Assembly (NCBI RefSeq): GCF_032598905.1
Contig: NZ_CP122458.1
Coordinates: 9,697,001-9,761,000 of the forward strand
Length of the DNA stretch: 64,000 nucleotides
Reading direction: 5' to 3'
Source: Streptomyces sp. 11x1
Lineage (GTDB): Bacteria > Actinomycetota > Actinomycetes > Streptomycetales > Streptomycetaceae
Positions 17,240 through 25,015 of this stretch are shown here, piece after piece. The position numbers and the translations under genes are program-made. The number at the start of each line of letters is the position of its first letter. Positions within the stretch are counted from its first letter, which is position 1. Under the pieces are notes generated by a model. It ran no database searches and was not told the origin of the DNA. It was given only the letters and a program-made list of their open reading frames with translations.

Positions 17240-18134
17240 TCAGGGCAGCGGGGTGCCGCCGGTGGCGTTGAGGATCTCCGCGGTGACGAAGCTCGCCCGG
17301 TCGGAGGCGAGGAACACGTACGCCGGTGCCATCTCGGCCGGTTGGGCGGGCCTGCCGAGCGGCGCCTGCTTGCCGAACTCCTTCGTGTCCGGGAGCGTCG
17401 CCGGGATCAGCGGTGTCCACACCGGTCCCGGCGCCACCGCGTTCACCCGGATGCCGTCCGCGGCGACCATCTGCGCCAGCCCTTGAGTGAACGTCACGAT
17501 CGCGCCCTTGGTCATGGCGTAGTCGAGGAGGTGCGGACTCGGCTTGTACGCCTGCACGGACGTGGTGTTGATGATCGAGCCGCCCGCCGGGATGTGCGGC
17601 AGGGCCTCCCGGCACAGCCAGAACATGCCGTAGAGGTTCGTCCGCACCACCCGGTCGAACTGCTCCGTGGTCATCGCGCCGATGCCGTCGGACTGCGCCA
17701 TCTTGCACGCGGCGTTGTTGATCAGCACGTCGATCCGGCCGAACTCGTCGACCGCCCGCTCGATCAGGCGACGGCACTGCTCCTCGTCGCGTACGTCGCA
17801 GGGGACGGCGATCGCCTTGCGCCCGGCCTCCTCGACGAGCCGGACCGTCTCCCGGGCGTCCTCGGCCTCCTCCGGTAGATGGGTGAAGAGGACGTCCGCG
17901 CCCTCCCGGGCGTACGCCAGGGCGACCGCGCGGCCGATACCGGAGTCCCCTCCGGTCAGTACCGTCCTGCGGTCCTGGAGCAGTCCGCTGCCCCGGTAGG
18001 AGTCCTCCCCGTGGTCGGGCGGCGGGTCCATCGGGCCGGTCCATCGGGCCGGTCCAGCCGGGATGGTCCTGGTCCTGCTGGGGGAGATCCGGCCGGGGGT
18101 GACGCTCGACCGGGTTCCGCACGTCGTCGTTCAT
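17240..18134 (-). pseudogene. SDR family oxidoreductase, frameshifted by a 13-bp duplication
   Basis: The N-terminal segment beginning MNDDVRNPVERHPRP (ATG 18134) is followed by GWTGPMD, then the frame is lost. From 18031 the correct frame continues MDPPPDHGEDSYRGSG and a complete SDR: GGDSGIGRAVA cofactor motif, NNAA, active-site YAMTK, and a C-terminal NATGG. The cause is an exact 13-bp tandem copy at 18028-18053; removing one copy restores a single 290-residue ORF typical of the Streptomyces general-stress SDR family. Internal initiation at ATG 18031 could still give a 263-residue protein with an intact Rossmann fold, so some activity may remain. A SigB-like promoter lies upstream. Confidence 0.82.
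18028..18053. repeat. 13-bp tandem duplication breaking the SDR gene
   Basis: CCATCGGGCCGGT occurs twice without spacer (18028-18040 and 18041-18053). Because 13 is not a multiple of three it shifts the frame; deletion of one copy rejoins the two halves exactly. Confidence 0.9.
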
Positions 18135-18455
18135 GGGTACGGCCCTTCGTCGGGTGGGTGGGCGGAGGACGGTCGCCCCCGCGTGCCCGTGCCGGGTACC
18201 CGAACCTGCCTGCTCGACGCCGTACGGACCGGCGGCCCCGGCTGTGGCCGAACCCGTCGGAAGTGGTCGGCGGTTCCGGGGTGTGGGGAGCCGAGGCGGG
18301 GGGACCCGGTGGGAAGGCCGGGTTCGACGGCGCTCCCCTGGGGGTCGGCCCGGCCAGGCTTCTCTGGTTCTGACAACGTGCCGGAGGAGCCGTCCCCTGG
18401 ACGCGTCAGGGGCCCATCCGCCCTGGTGACACGGGCCGGCCCACGCGCCGTGACA
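18135..18455. other. Gene-free stretch upstream of SDR gene
   Basis: No convincing gene is seen in these 321 bp. They hold the SigB-like promoter of the SDR gene, and a 6-bp hairpin (CCCCTG/CAGGGG, around 18393-18411) lies beyond the ANTAR stop. A minus-strand frame at 18131-18376 lacks a good start and is Pro/Arg-rich. Confidence 0.5.
18196..18220 (-). promoter_or_regulatory. SigB-like promoter for SDR gene
   Basis: On the minus strand GCGT (18220-18217) and GGGTAC (18201-18196) are spaced by 15 nt, the same element as before the hemerythrin gene. The -10 end lies 61 nt before ATG 18134. Confidence 0.5.
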
Positions 18456-19142
18456 TCAGAGGCTGCCCTGCTCGCAGACCCGGCGGGCGACCTCGCGGAG
18501 CTTGATGTTGTGTTCCTGCGAGAAGCGGCGCAGTACGTCGAACGCCTGCTCCTCGGTCAGCTGGTGGCTGCCCATGAGGATGCCCATGGCCTCGCCGATC
18601 ACATGGCGGGTGGCGACGGCCCGCTCCAGCTGGGCATGGGTGCGCGCGCTGGAGAAGGCGACCGCCGCGTGCGAGGCCAGCAGCCAGCCGGCCAACTCGC
18701 TGATCTCGGTGAACGCGCCGGGCCTGCGCGAGTAGAGATTCAGGGCGCCGAGGTCCTCCTCCTCGGTGAAGAGCAGGAAGCCCATCATGCTGCCCACCCC
18801 GAGACGGCGGGCCTGCGGGGCGTAGGCCGACCAGCGCGGCTGCTCGGCGGTGAAGTCGGAGATACGGAAGACCCGCTCGCCCTCCGAATCGCGGGCGGCG
18901 TCGAAACAGGGCCCCTCCCGCAGCCGCTCCTGCAGCCGGTCGCTGTCGACGACCAGCTGGTCCGTGGGAGCGAGAGTCTCCGCGGACGTGCCGTGCAGCA
19001 CGAGGATGCCGGCCGCGTCGCAGCCCTCCACCAGTTCGGTGGCCGAGGCCGTGATCCGCTCCAGTGTGGAGTCGACCGAAGGCTGTGCCAGCAGGTCGCG
19101 CGCCATCGACGCCATCTGCTGGGCGAACCGATCCCAGTCCAC
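18456..19142 (-). CDS. GAF-ANTAR transcription antitermination regulator
   Basis: A 228-residue protein. A GAF domain occupies about residues 20-150 (DSTLERITASATELVEG, then LREGPCFDAARD and LGALNLYSRR). A C-terminal ANTAR RNA-binding domain of about 55 residues follows (ATRHVIGEAMGILMGSH and AFDVLRRFSQ). ANTAR proteins bind tandem hairpins in nascent RNA to prevent termination, and GAF supplies the signal input. GTG 19142 was chosen because GGAGG lies 6 nt upstream. It sits between two damaged SDR genes; its target is not evident here. Confidence 0.9.
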   Translation of the reverse strand: MDWDRFAQQMASMARDLLAQPSVDSTLERITASATELVEGCDAAGILVLHGTSAETLAPTDQLVVDSDRLQERLREGPCFDAARDSEGERVFRISDFTAEQPRWSAYAPQARRLGVGSMMGFLLFTEEEDLGALNLYSRRPGAFTEISELAGWLLASHAAVAFSSARTHAQLERAVATRHVIGEAMGILMGSHQLTEEQAFDVLRRFSQEHNIKLREVARRVCEQGSL

Positions 19143-19277
19143 ACCGTCCTCCGTTTCGCCCGGCCTGGGAGATTTCGACGTACCAAGCCTCGCACGCGAC
19201 CCCGTGGAGAGGCGGCTGCGACAGCCGCCTTCCCGGGGCGGCGCGCGGTACGCCACCGTCTTCACGGTGGGCCCGGG

Positions 19278-20153
19278 TCACCGGGTGTCGACGATGCCGC
19301 CGGTCACGGCGATGACCTCGCCGACCGTGTAGCTGGAGTCGGGCGTCGGAGGCCAGGTAGACGTAGGTCGGCGCGATCTCCTCCGGCTGGGCCTCGCGGC
19401 CCAGGGGCGCCTCGCTGCCGATCCGAGCCAGACCCTCGGGCGGCATGTGCTGGTCCGCCTCGTTGAGCGGGGTCCAGGTCGGACCCGGGGCCACCACGTC
19501 GGCGCGGACGCCGCGCTCGGCCAGATGCGGGGCGATCGACTTGGTGAGGGTGATCAGCGCCGCCTTGGAGGCCGCTTAGTCGATCATCGTCGTGCTGCCC
19601 TTGAGCGCCTCCTCGGTGGTGGTGGCGATCACGGCGTCGCCCGGGTCGAGATGCGGCAGGGCGGCCATGACCAGGAAGTACGCGTAGATGTTGGTCTTGA
19701 ACGTCCGGTCGAAGTCGTCGGCCGTCAGCTGCTCCCGTTCGAGCTTGCTGTTGAGGTGGGCGGCGTTGCTCACCAGGATGCTCAGCCCGCCGAGCCGGTC
19801 CGCGGTCCGCTCCACGGTCTCCCGGCAGAACTCAGTGTCCTTGAGGTCGCCCGGCAGCAACAGGCAGCGCCTGCCCTGCTCCTCCACCTCCTGCCGTACC
19901 TGTTCCGCGTCCACGCGCTCCTCCGGCAGATGGACCACGGCGACGTCGGCGCCCTCCCGGGCGTAGAGCAGTGCCACCGCCCGTCCGATGCCGCAGTCGC
20001 CGCCGGTGATCAGCGCGACCTTGTCCTTCGGTTCTCCGGCGGCGCGGTGCGCATGTCGGCCTCCAGACCGGGCCGTCGCCGCTTGTCCGAGTCGTAGGGC
20101 GGGGAGGGCTCGGCGGTGACCTGCGGTGCGGGCTGTTCGTGCTGGGACGGCAA
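19278..20153 (-). pseudogene. SDR family oxidoreductase with three lesions
   Basis: The reading starts near TTG 20153 (LPSQHEQPAPQ). (1) A 1-nt deletion near 20035 shifts the frame between APPEN and PKDKVALITGG. (2) The core is then intact (GGDCGIGRAVA, SNAA) until 19576-19578, where the catalytic Tyr codon of YAASK has become TAA. (3) After VVAPGPTWTPLNE and VYLASDA an extra C near 19340 shifts the frame before the final DSSYTVGEVIAVTGG. Three independent lesions make this a clear pseudogene of the same stress-SDR family as the gene at 17240. Confidence 0.88.
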
Positions 20154-20245
20154 GGTGTGTGCCTTTCGCCGGCGCTGTCCACGGCGGGGCGCCGTCGGCC
20201 GGGCCGCGCGCCGTGCTTGCACGCATCGCGTGCCCACGATGACGA

Positions 20246-20293
20246 GGACCAAGCGGATGACGGACCAAGCGGATGACGGACCAAGCCGAGGAC
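20246..20293. repeat. 16-bp tandem repeats
   Basis: GGACCAAGCGGATGAC is present twice exactly (20246-20261, 20262-20277), a third copy (20278-20293) has two changes, and weaker copies run on to about 20335. They lie in the 258-bp non-coding gap between the SDR pseudogene and the FUSC gene. Function unknown. Confidence 0.75.
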
Positions 20294-20411
20294 GATGACC
20301 CAGCCGATGCCGGACCAAGGCGGTGCCGGTCCAAACCGTCCACCGTGGCCGTCCGCCGCGGAATCACGATCGGGAGGTGCGGGTCGCCGCTGTCGTGGCA
20401 CTTGGTGGGGC

Positions 20412-21566
20412 ATGGAGTGGACCGGCAGGGTGATGCGGGCGACACGGCGGCGTGGCGCGGCGGCCGTACGGACGGTGCGGTTGGCGTGGGCCGGACCGGG
20501 GCGTGAACGGGATCTGGTGGCGCAGGCCGGCAAGGCGGCGCTGGCCGCCTGGTTGGCGTGGGCGGTCGTGGGCTGGTGGCTCGCGGCTCCCATGGCGTTC
20601 GTGGCGCCCTGGGTGGCGGTCGTCCTGGTGGAGTCCACGGTGTTCCGGTCGCTCGCCCACGGGTTGCAGCAGCTCGGGGCCATCGCGGTGGGCACGGTGG
20701 TGGCCACCGGCGTGGCCCTGGCAGTGGACCACACGCTGGTCACGACGGCCCTGGTGCTGCCGACGGTGCTGGTGCTGGGCCAGTGGCAACGGCTGGGGAG
20801 CCAGGGCGTCTACGCCGCCACGGGCGCGCTCTTCGTGCTGACCGGCGGCCAGGTCACCGTCGCCGCGTCGGCCGCCCGCATCGCGGAGGCGGTCTTCGGC
20901 GCGGTGGTGGGTGTCGCGGTCAACGCGCTGATCAGGCCCCCGGTGTATCTGCGCGACACTCGCGCCGCGCTCCGGGACGCGGCCCGGGAGGCCGAGGCGA
21001 TCCTGGACGCGGTCGCGGAAGGGCTGGCCGCCGGGAAGTGGGAAGGGCACCAGGCGGGGGAGTGGCACGAGCGCGCACTGCGGCTCGGGCGGCTGGTCGA
21101 CCAGGCGCGGCAGGCCATCGGCTGGAGCAAGGAGAGCATGCGGGTCAACCCATGGGGGCGCCGCAGGCACGCCGTCGCCCCGCCCGGCAAGGCGTACGCC
21201 GACGCACTGGCCGTGCTCGACCATGTGGCCGTCCACACCTCGGGCGTGACCCGGACGGTGTGGGAGGTCTCCGACGGCGGGGGGAAGGCCGCGCGTCCGG
21301 CCGAGGCGATCGCCCGGCCCTACGCGGACTTCCTGTACCGCACCGCCCGCGCCGTCAGCCTCTACGGACGGACCCGGTTCGCCCAGGGCGGTCACGACGA
21401 CGCCGGCGCGGAGGAGCTGCGCGAGGTCGTCGGGGAACTCCACCGCACCCTCGACGACTTCCGCGGCCGGCTGCCCGCCGTCGCCGACGACCCCGACGCG
21501 CTGGTGACGTACGGGACGCTGCTGGCCCAGGCCCACCGCCTGGCCGATCAGCTCGTCCCGCACTGA
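20412..21566 (+). CDS. Aromatic acid exporter (ArAE/FUSC) family membrane protein
   Basis: A 384-residue protein. Residues 40-180 hold about five or six hydrophobic helices (AALAAWLAWAVVGWWL onwards) in the FUSC/ArAE pattern. The remainder is a helical cytoplasmic domain with heptad-like repeats (AALRDAAREAEAILDAVAEG). One such unit has half the helices of the E. coli AaeB type, so the active form is probably a dimer. ATG 20412 has GGTGGGG 5 nt before it. The substrate is likely an organic acid or toxic aromatic, by family only. Confidence 0.83.
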   Translation: MEWTGRVMRATRRRGAAAVRTVRLAWAGPGRERDLVAQAGKAALAAWLAWAVVGWWLAAPMAFVAPWVAVVLVESTVFRSLAHGLQQLGAIAVGTVVATGVALAVDHTLVTTALVLPTVLVLGQWQRLGSQGVYAATGALFVLTGGQVTVAASAARIAEAVFGAVVGVAVNALIRPPVYLRDTRAALRDAAREAEAILDAVAEGLAAGKWEGHQAGEWHERALRLGRLVDQARQAIGWSKESMRVNPWGRRRHAVAPPGKAYADALAVLDHVAVHTSGVTRTVWEVSDGGGKAARPAEAIARPYADFLYRTARAVSLYGRTRFAQGGHDDAGAEELREVVGELHRTLDDFRGRLPAVADDPDALVTYGTLLAQAHRLADQLVPH

Positions 21567-21663
21567 GCCGGCGTCGGTCGCGGTGGGCCGCCCGGTAGTT
21601 ATCCGGTACTTATCCGGGTAGTAAACGGTCATTGTCGATGAATATCGCTCAACTTAGGCGTAG

Positions 21664-21692
21664 TTGACGAGGCGTCACTACCCTTCGGATAC
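21664..21692 (+). promoter_or_regulatory. Sigma-70-type promoter for AAA operon
   Basis: TTGACG (21664-21669) and GGATAC (21687-21692) are separated by 17 nt, 53 nt before ATG 21746. The surrounding 180 bp is distinctly AT-richer than the rest of the window, as expected of a promoter region. Confidence 0.4.
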
Positions 21693-21745
21693 CGAGCGTC
21701 ACCGAAGGGACGCCTGTCGGTCCATGTTCAGCAGGGGGGGCATTC

Positions 21746-22213
21746 ATGGGTTCCGTTGAGCGGCCTCGCCGCGTCGTCGTCCCGCCGGGCACGTTCGTCC
21801 CGTACAGCGGCGCCCGGATCGCCGCGCCGGCCGCGACCGGGCCGGCCGCGACCCGGCAACTGTTCGCCACCCGGACGCCGGAACTCCTCGGCCGGCTGCG
21901 GCGGTTGGATGCCGCCGTGGACGACGCCTCGGTCCGGGACATCGCCTCCTGGCTGCACGAGCAGTACGTGAGCCGGGGTGCGCCGGTGCCCGTGGGATTC
22001 GTCGCGCCCTGCCTGCTCGGTTCTCCCTACGTGGACCATCGGCTCGGCCTGGACGGGCGGATCCTGGGGCACTGCGCGGCACACGACGTGATGCCGCCCC
22101 CGTTCGACGCCGCCCGCATGCTGGCCCGCTCGGGCGCGTACGCGTTCGTCGAGGTGTACGCCGACGGACTGGTGCTGCCCGTGCTGCCCGACGGCAGCGT
22201 CGTCAGGCCCTGA
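21746..22213 (+). CDS. Hypothetical protein, first gene of AAA operon
   Basis: A 155-residue soluble protein. It begins MGSVERPRRVVVPPG. The middle is helical (PELLGRLRRLDAAVDD), then comes GAPVPVGFVAPCLLGSPYVDH, and the C-terminus is strand-rich (AYAFVEVYADG). One His-Cys cluster (GHCAAHD) may be functional, but I recognise no family. GGGGGG precedes the ATG. It is 58 bp before the coiled-coil membrane protein gene and is probably transcribed with it from the promoter at 21664. Confidence 0.72.
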   Translation: MGSVERPRRVVVPPGTFVPYSGARIAAPAATGPAATRQLFATRTPELLGRLRRLDAAVDDASVRDIASWLHEQYVSRGAPVPVGFVAPCLLGSPYVDHRLGLDGRILGHCAAHDVMPPPFDAARMLARSGAYAFVEVYADGLVLPVLPDGSVVRP

Positions 22214-22271
22214 GCGGCGCACAGGCGGACCGCGCTTCACCAGAACGACACGGCACGGAACGGAGACCCCC

Positions 22272-24056
22272 GTGAGCGACATCAACCTCGGGCCGATCAT
22301 CAGCAGCCTCAACAACCTGGAACGCAAGCTGGACAACTCCGTCCGCTCCCTCGGTGGCCAGATCGAGCAGGTGGACGGTGGGGTCCGAGAGGTCAGAGCG
22401 GTACAGGCAGAGACGAGGTCCCGCCTGGAAGAACTCTGCGACGACTTCCAGAAGTACAAGGAGAGATCCGAACGCATCGCCGCCGCCCAGCGCGCCGAGA
22501 CCCGGATCGTCCGCATCAACGACGAGATCGAGCACACCTACGGCCATCACAAGGTCGTCCGCCGCTCCGCCACCGGCATCCTCCAGGCCTTCGACACCGG
22601 ACTCGTCCAGGAGGAGACGGTCCGGCAGGTCAGCGAGGAGCTGATGATCCAGACGCCGCGCTACTGGCTGGCCCCCGCCCTGGTCGGGCTGGCCGCCTGG
22701 GCGGGCGACGACGAGGCGCTGTGCGCGCGGGCCGTGGAGGAGGCGTTTCGGCGCTCGACCTCGAAGACCTCGCTCTTCTTCGCCCTGATCCTGCGCAGAC
22801 AGGGGCGGCAGGACGCGTCCGTGCGCTGGCTGCGGCACTATCTGGAGGGCCAGGACCCCCGGGTGCTCGGCCGGGAGTTCCAGGTCGTCCTGGAGTGCGT
22901 CTCCCAGGGCGCCTTCGGGGCGCGGGGACGTCAACTGCTCGGCGAGACCCTGGAGGAGTGGCGGCAGCGCCTGCTCGACGACGACGCCGTACGCGCCGCC
23001 CAGGTGGCGCGCTGGCGTCAGGAGATCGACGCCCTGCGCGCCCCCTCGGCCGCCGACGACCTCCCGCGCCTGGCCGATGTGTGCCCGCAGTGGCCGGTGC
23101 TGGACGACCTCCTCGCCCGCGCCCGCGCGCACGAAGCACTCCTCGCCCGCTTCCGCGCCCTCATGGAGAGCGAACTCCTGCCCGCCTCCCACCTGGAGGA
23201 CACCGTCGACGACATCCTCGACGGTCTGGTCCGCAACTCGGACGAGGAGGAACTCCCCCTGCAACGCGAGCTGTTGCTCAACGAGGCCATCGTGCGCCAC
23301 GAGGGGGACGAGGACGCCGCCCGCCAGGAGGTGGACATGCGGTCCGAGGCGCTGGACGAGACCCGCAACTACCTGAGCGTGCAGTCGGTCGCCGCCCTCG
23401 ACCCCACGGCCGTGGGCGCCTCGCCGGCGGCGCAGCGCATGGCCGTCGCGTCGTGCCAGGAGTGGTTCGCGCAGGCGCACGCCGGATTCAGCCGCGACTA
23501 CCGGGCCGCGATGCCCCCGAAGATCGAGATCTCCCTGCGCAACACCTACGGCGTCAGCCACGGCACCCAGCGCTTCAAGCTCACCACCTGGACCAAGCCG
23601 CTCACCGACGACCTGCCCGACCTGGAGGCGTCGTTGACCCGGCACTGGAGCGGCTACGTCGACCTGTACATCAAGTCGCTCGCCTACAACTACACCTCCC
23701 AGCTCGCCCTCCTCGGTGCCACGGTCGCCGCCATCCTCATGGTCTTCCTCGGCGTGAACGTCGGCTTCGCCTTCCTCGCGGCGATCGCCGTCGGAGGGAT
23801 CTGGGGGATCGTCCTGCACAACCGTGCCGAAGCCGGGCGCACCGCGCAGGAGAAGGCCCGTGAACTGCTCAGCCGGCACATGGCGGAGGCACTCGGCCGG
23901 CTCCGGGGCGCCCACGCCGAACTCACCGACTGGCAACAGCAGTACTGGGCGGCCGACTTCGTCGAGGCCGAGGCCCGCACCTTCATCGCGTCCCTGAACA
24001 CCGCGACCAACGCGCCCTCCCCGTTCGAGGGCCGCGTCGTCGGAACCGGCGAGTGA
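22272..24056 (+). CDS. Coiled-coil protein with C-terminal membrane hairpin
   Basis: A 594-residue protein of no family I recognise. Residues 1-80 are a coiled coil (SSLNNLERKLDNSVRSLGG onwards). Residues 100-400 are all-helical, with TPR-like pairs (YWLAPALVGLAAWAGDDEAL, RWLRHYLEG). Around residues 476-520 are two closely spaced membrane helices (LALLGATVAAILMVFLGV and FAFLAAIAVGGIWGIV), and a final helix-rich tail follows. Most of it should therefore sit in the cytoplasm, anchored near the C-terminus. GTG 22272 has GGAG upstream. As the largest partner of the AAA gene in the same operon it could be its membrane scaffold or substrate adaptor. Confidence 0.75.
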   Translation: MSDINLGPIISSLNNLERKLDNSVRSLGGQIEQVDGGVREVRAVQAETRSRLEELCDDFQKYKERSERIAAAQRAETRIVRINDEIEHTYGHHKVVRRSATGILQAFDTGLVQEETVRQVSEELMIQTPRYWLAPALVGLAAWAGDDEALCARAVEEAFRRSTSKTSLFFALILRRQGRQDASVRWLRHYLEGQDPRVLGREFQVVLECVSQGAFGARGRQLLGETLEEWRQRLLDDDAVRAAQVARWRQEIDALRAPSAADDLPRLADVCPQWPVLDDLLARARAHEALLARFRALMESELLPASHLEDTVDDILDGLVRNSDEEELPLQRELLLNEAIVRHEGDEDAARQEVDMRSEALDETRNYLSVQSVAALDPTAVGASPAAQRMAVASCQEWFAQAHAGFSRDYRAAMPPKIEISLRNTYGVSHGTQRFKLTTWTKPLTDDLPDLEASLTRHWSGYVDLYIKSLAYNYTSQLALLGATVAAILMVFLGVNVGFAFLAAIAVGGIWGIVLHNRAEAGRTAQEKARELLSRHMAEALGRLRGAHAELTDWQQQYWAADFVEAEARTFIASLNTATNAPSPFEGRVVGTGE

Positions 24057-24105
24057 GACCACCGGGACCACCCGCAGTGGCCGAGACCACCGAGAGGAAA
24101 CGACC

Positions 24106-24438
24106 ATGAGTGACGATCTCGCCTTCTCGCCGGACGGGACGCCGCCCTGGCTCAGACCGGAGATCCCGGAGCACCTGCGCCCGCTCGCCATGCCCCCCAG
24201 GCCGGCCCAGCCGCCGGACCTCCCCGAACAGAGCGACCCCGCCGCCCCACCGCCGCCCGGCCCCGCGGCACCGTCCCCCGCACCCGCCCCCTGGGCCTCA
24301 AGACCGGCCCGGCCGCCGGGGCAGCCCACGCCCGATCCCGTCACCCGACGGCTGCGGCGGACCGTGACCGACCTCCCGGCCTGGGACCCCCTGCCGCCCG
24401 GTGAACAACTCGTACGCCGACCGCAGAGGGACCTGTGA
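24106..24438 (+). CDS. Proline-rich hypothetical protein
   Basis: A 110-residue protein that is about one quarter Pro and probably disordered. Short recognisable segments are DGTPPWLRPEIPEHLRP at the N-terminus and LPAWDPLPPGEQLVRRP at the C-terminus; both could be docking peptides. GAGAGGAAA precedes ATG 24106, and its stop overlaps the next gene as GTGA. No family recognised. Confidence 0.7.
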   Translation: MSDDLAFSPDGTPPWLRPEIPEHLRPLAMPPRPAQPPDLPEQSDPAAPPPPGPAAPSPAPAPWASRPARPPGQPTPDPVTRRLRRTVTDLPAWDPLPPGEQLVRRPQRDL

Positions 24439-24989
24439 ACCGCGCCCGGTGGGGAGGCGACAGCGACTACCTGAGCTGGGCGCGCACCCTGGACGAATGG
24501 GCCGACGGTGCCCGCCCCGATCCCCTCCAGCTTCCCCCGCTGTCCCCCGACGACCTGCCCGCCGACACCTGGCAGCGGTTGCTCGCACGCATCGCCTCCG
24601 CCGTCGACCGCCGCCTCCAGGGCGGACTGGACCTGATGGTGCGTGAGGTGAACGACGCGGCCGACGAGTTCTCGGTGGGCCGGGCCCTTACCCGTGGCCG
24701 CGACGTGCTGCGCTCCGTCCGCTCCGTCGTCACCCACCCGAGCCTGCCCGCCGATTTCCGCGCCCGCATGGCGACCCTCATGGACGAGCACACCCGCCGA
24801 CTGCAGGAGGAACTCGAACGGGGTGTGCGGGCCCTGCTCGCGGACGGCGCCGATCCCCACGCCGTCGAGACCCGGCGCCGCACCCTGCGCGACAACCCCC
24901 TCACCGCCGTCCTGTCCGAACCCTCCGCCCCGCCCCCGGCCGGCTGGTACGAGCCGACCGGACGACGGCGCATCGTCACCCCCGACTGA
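24435..24989 (+). CDS. Hypothetical helical protein of AAA operon
   Basis: A 184-residue soluble protein, mostly helical (LLARIASAVDRRLQGGLDLM, ARMATLMDEHTRRLQEELER), with a Pro-rich tail ending in WYEPTGRRRIVTPD. It starts at GTG 24435 inside the stop of the proline-rich gene, so the two are translationally coupled, and it ends 26 bp before the AAA ATPase. No family recognised; the coupling suggests it acts with the ATPase. Confidence 0.74.
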   Translation: MNRARWGGDSDYLSWARTLDEWADGARPDPLQLPPLSPDDLPADTWQRLLARIASAVDRRLQGGLDLMVREVNDAADEFSVGRALTRGRDVLRSVRSVVTHPSLPADFRARMATLMDEHTRRLQEELERGVRALLADGADPHAVETRRRTLRDNPLTAVLSEPSAPPPAGWYEPTGRRRIVTPD

Positions 24990-25015
24990 CGGCAACGGCA
25001 CCCCGGAGACCCACC

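Noticed and set aside
18131..18376. 81-aa minus-strand ORF upstream of the SDR gene
   Set aside because: TTG start without ribosome site, low-complexity Pro/Arg composition; treated as non-coding.
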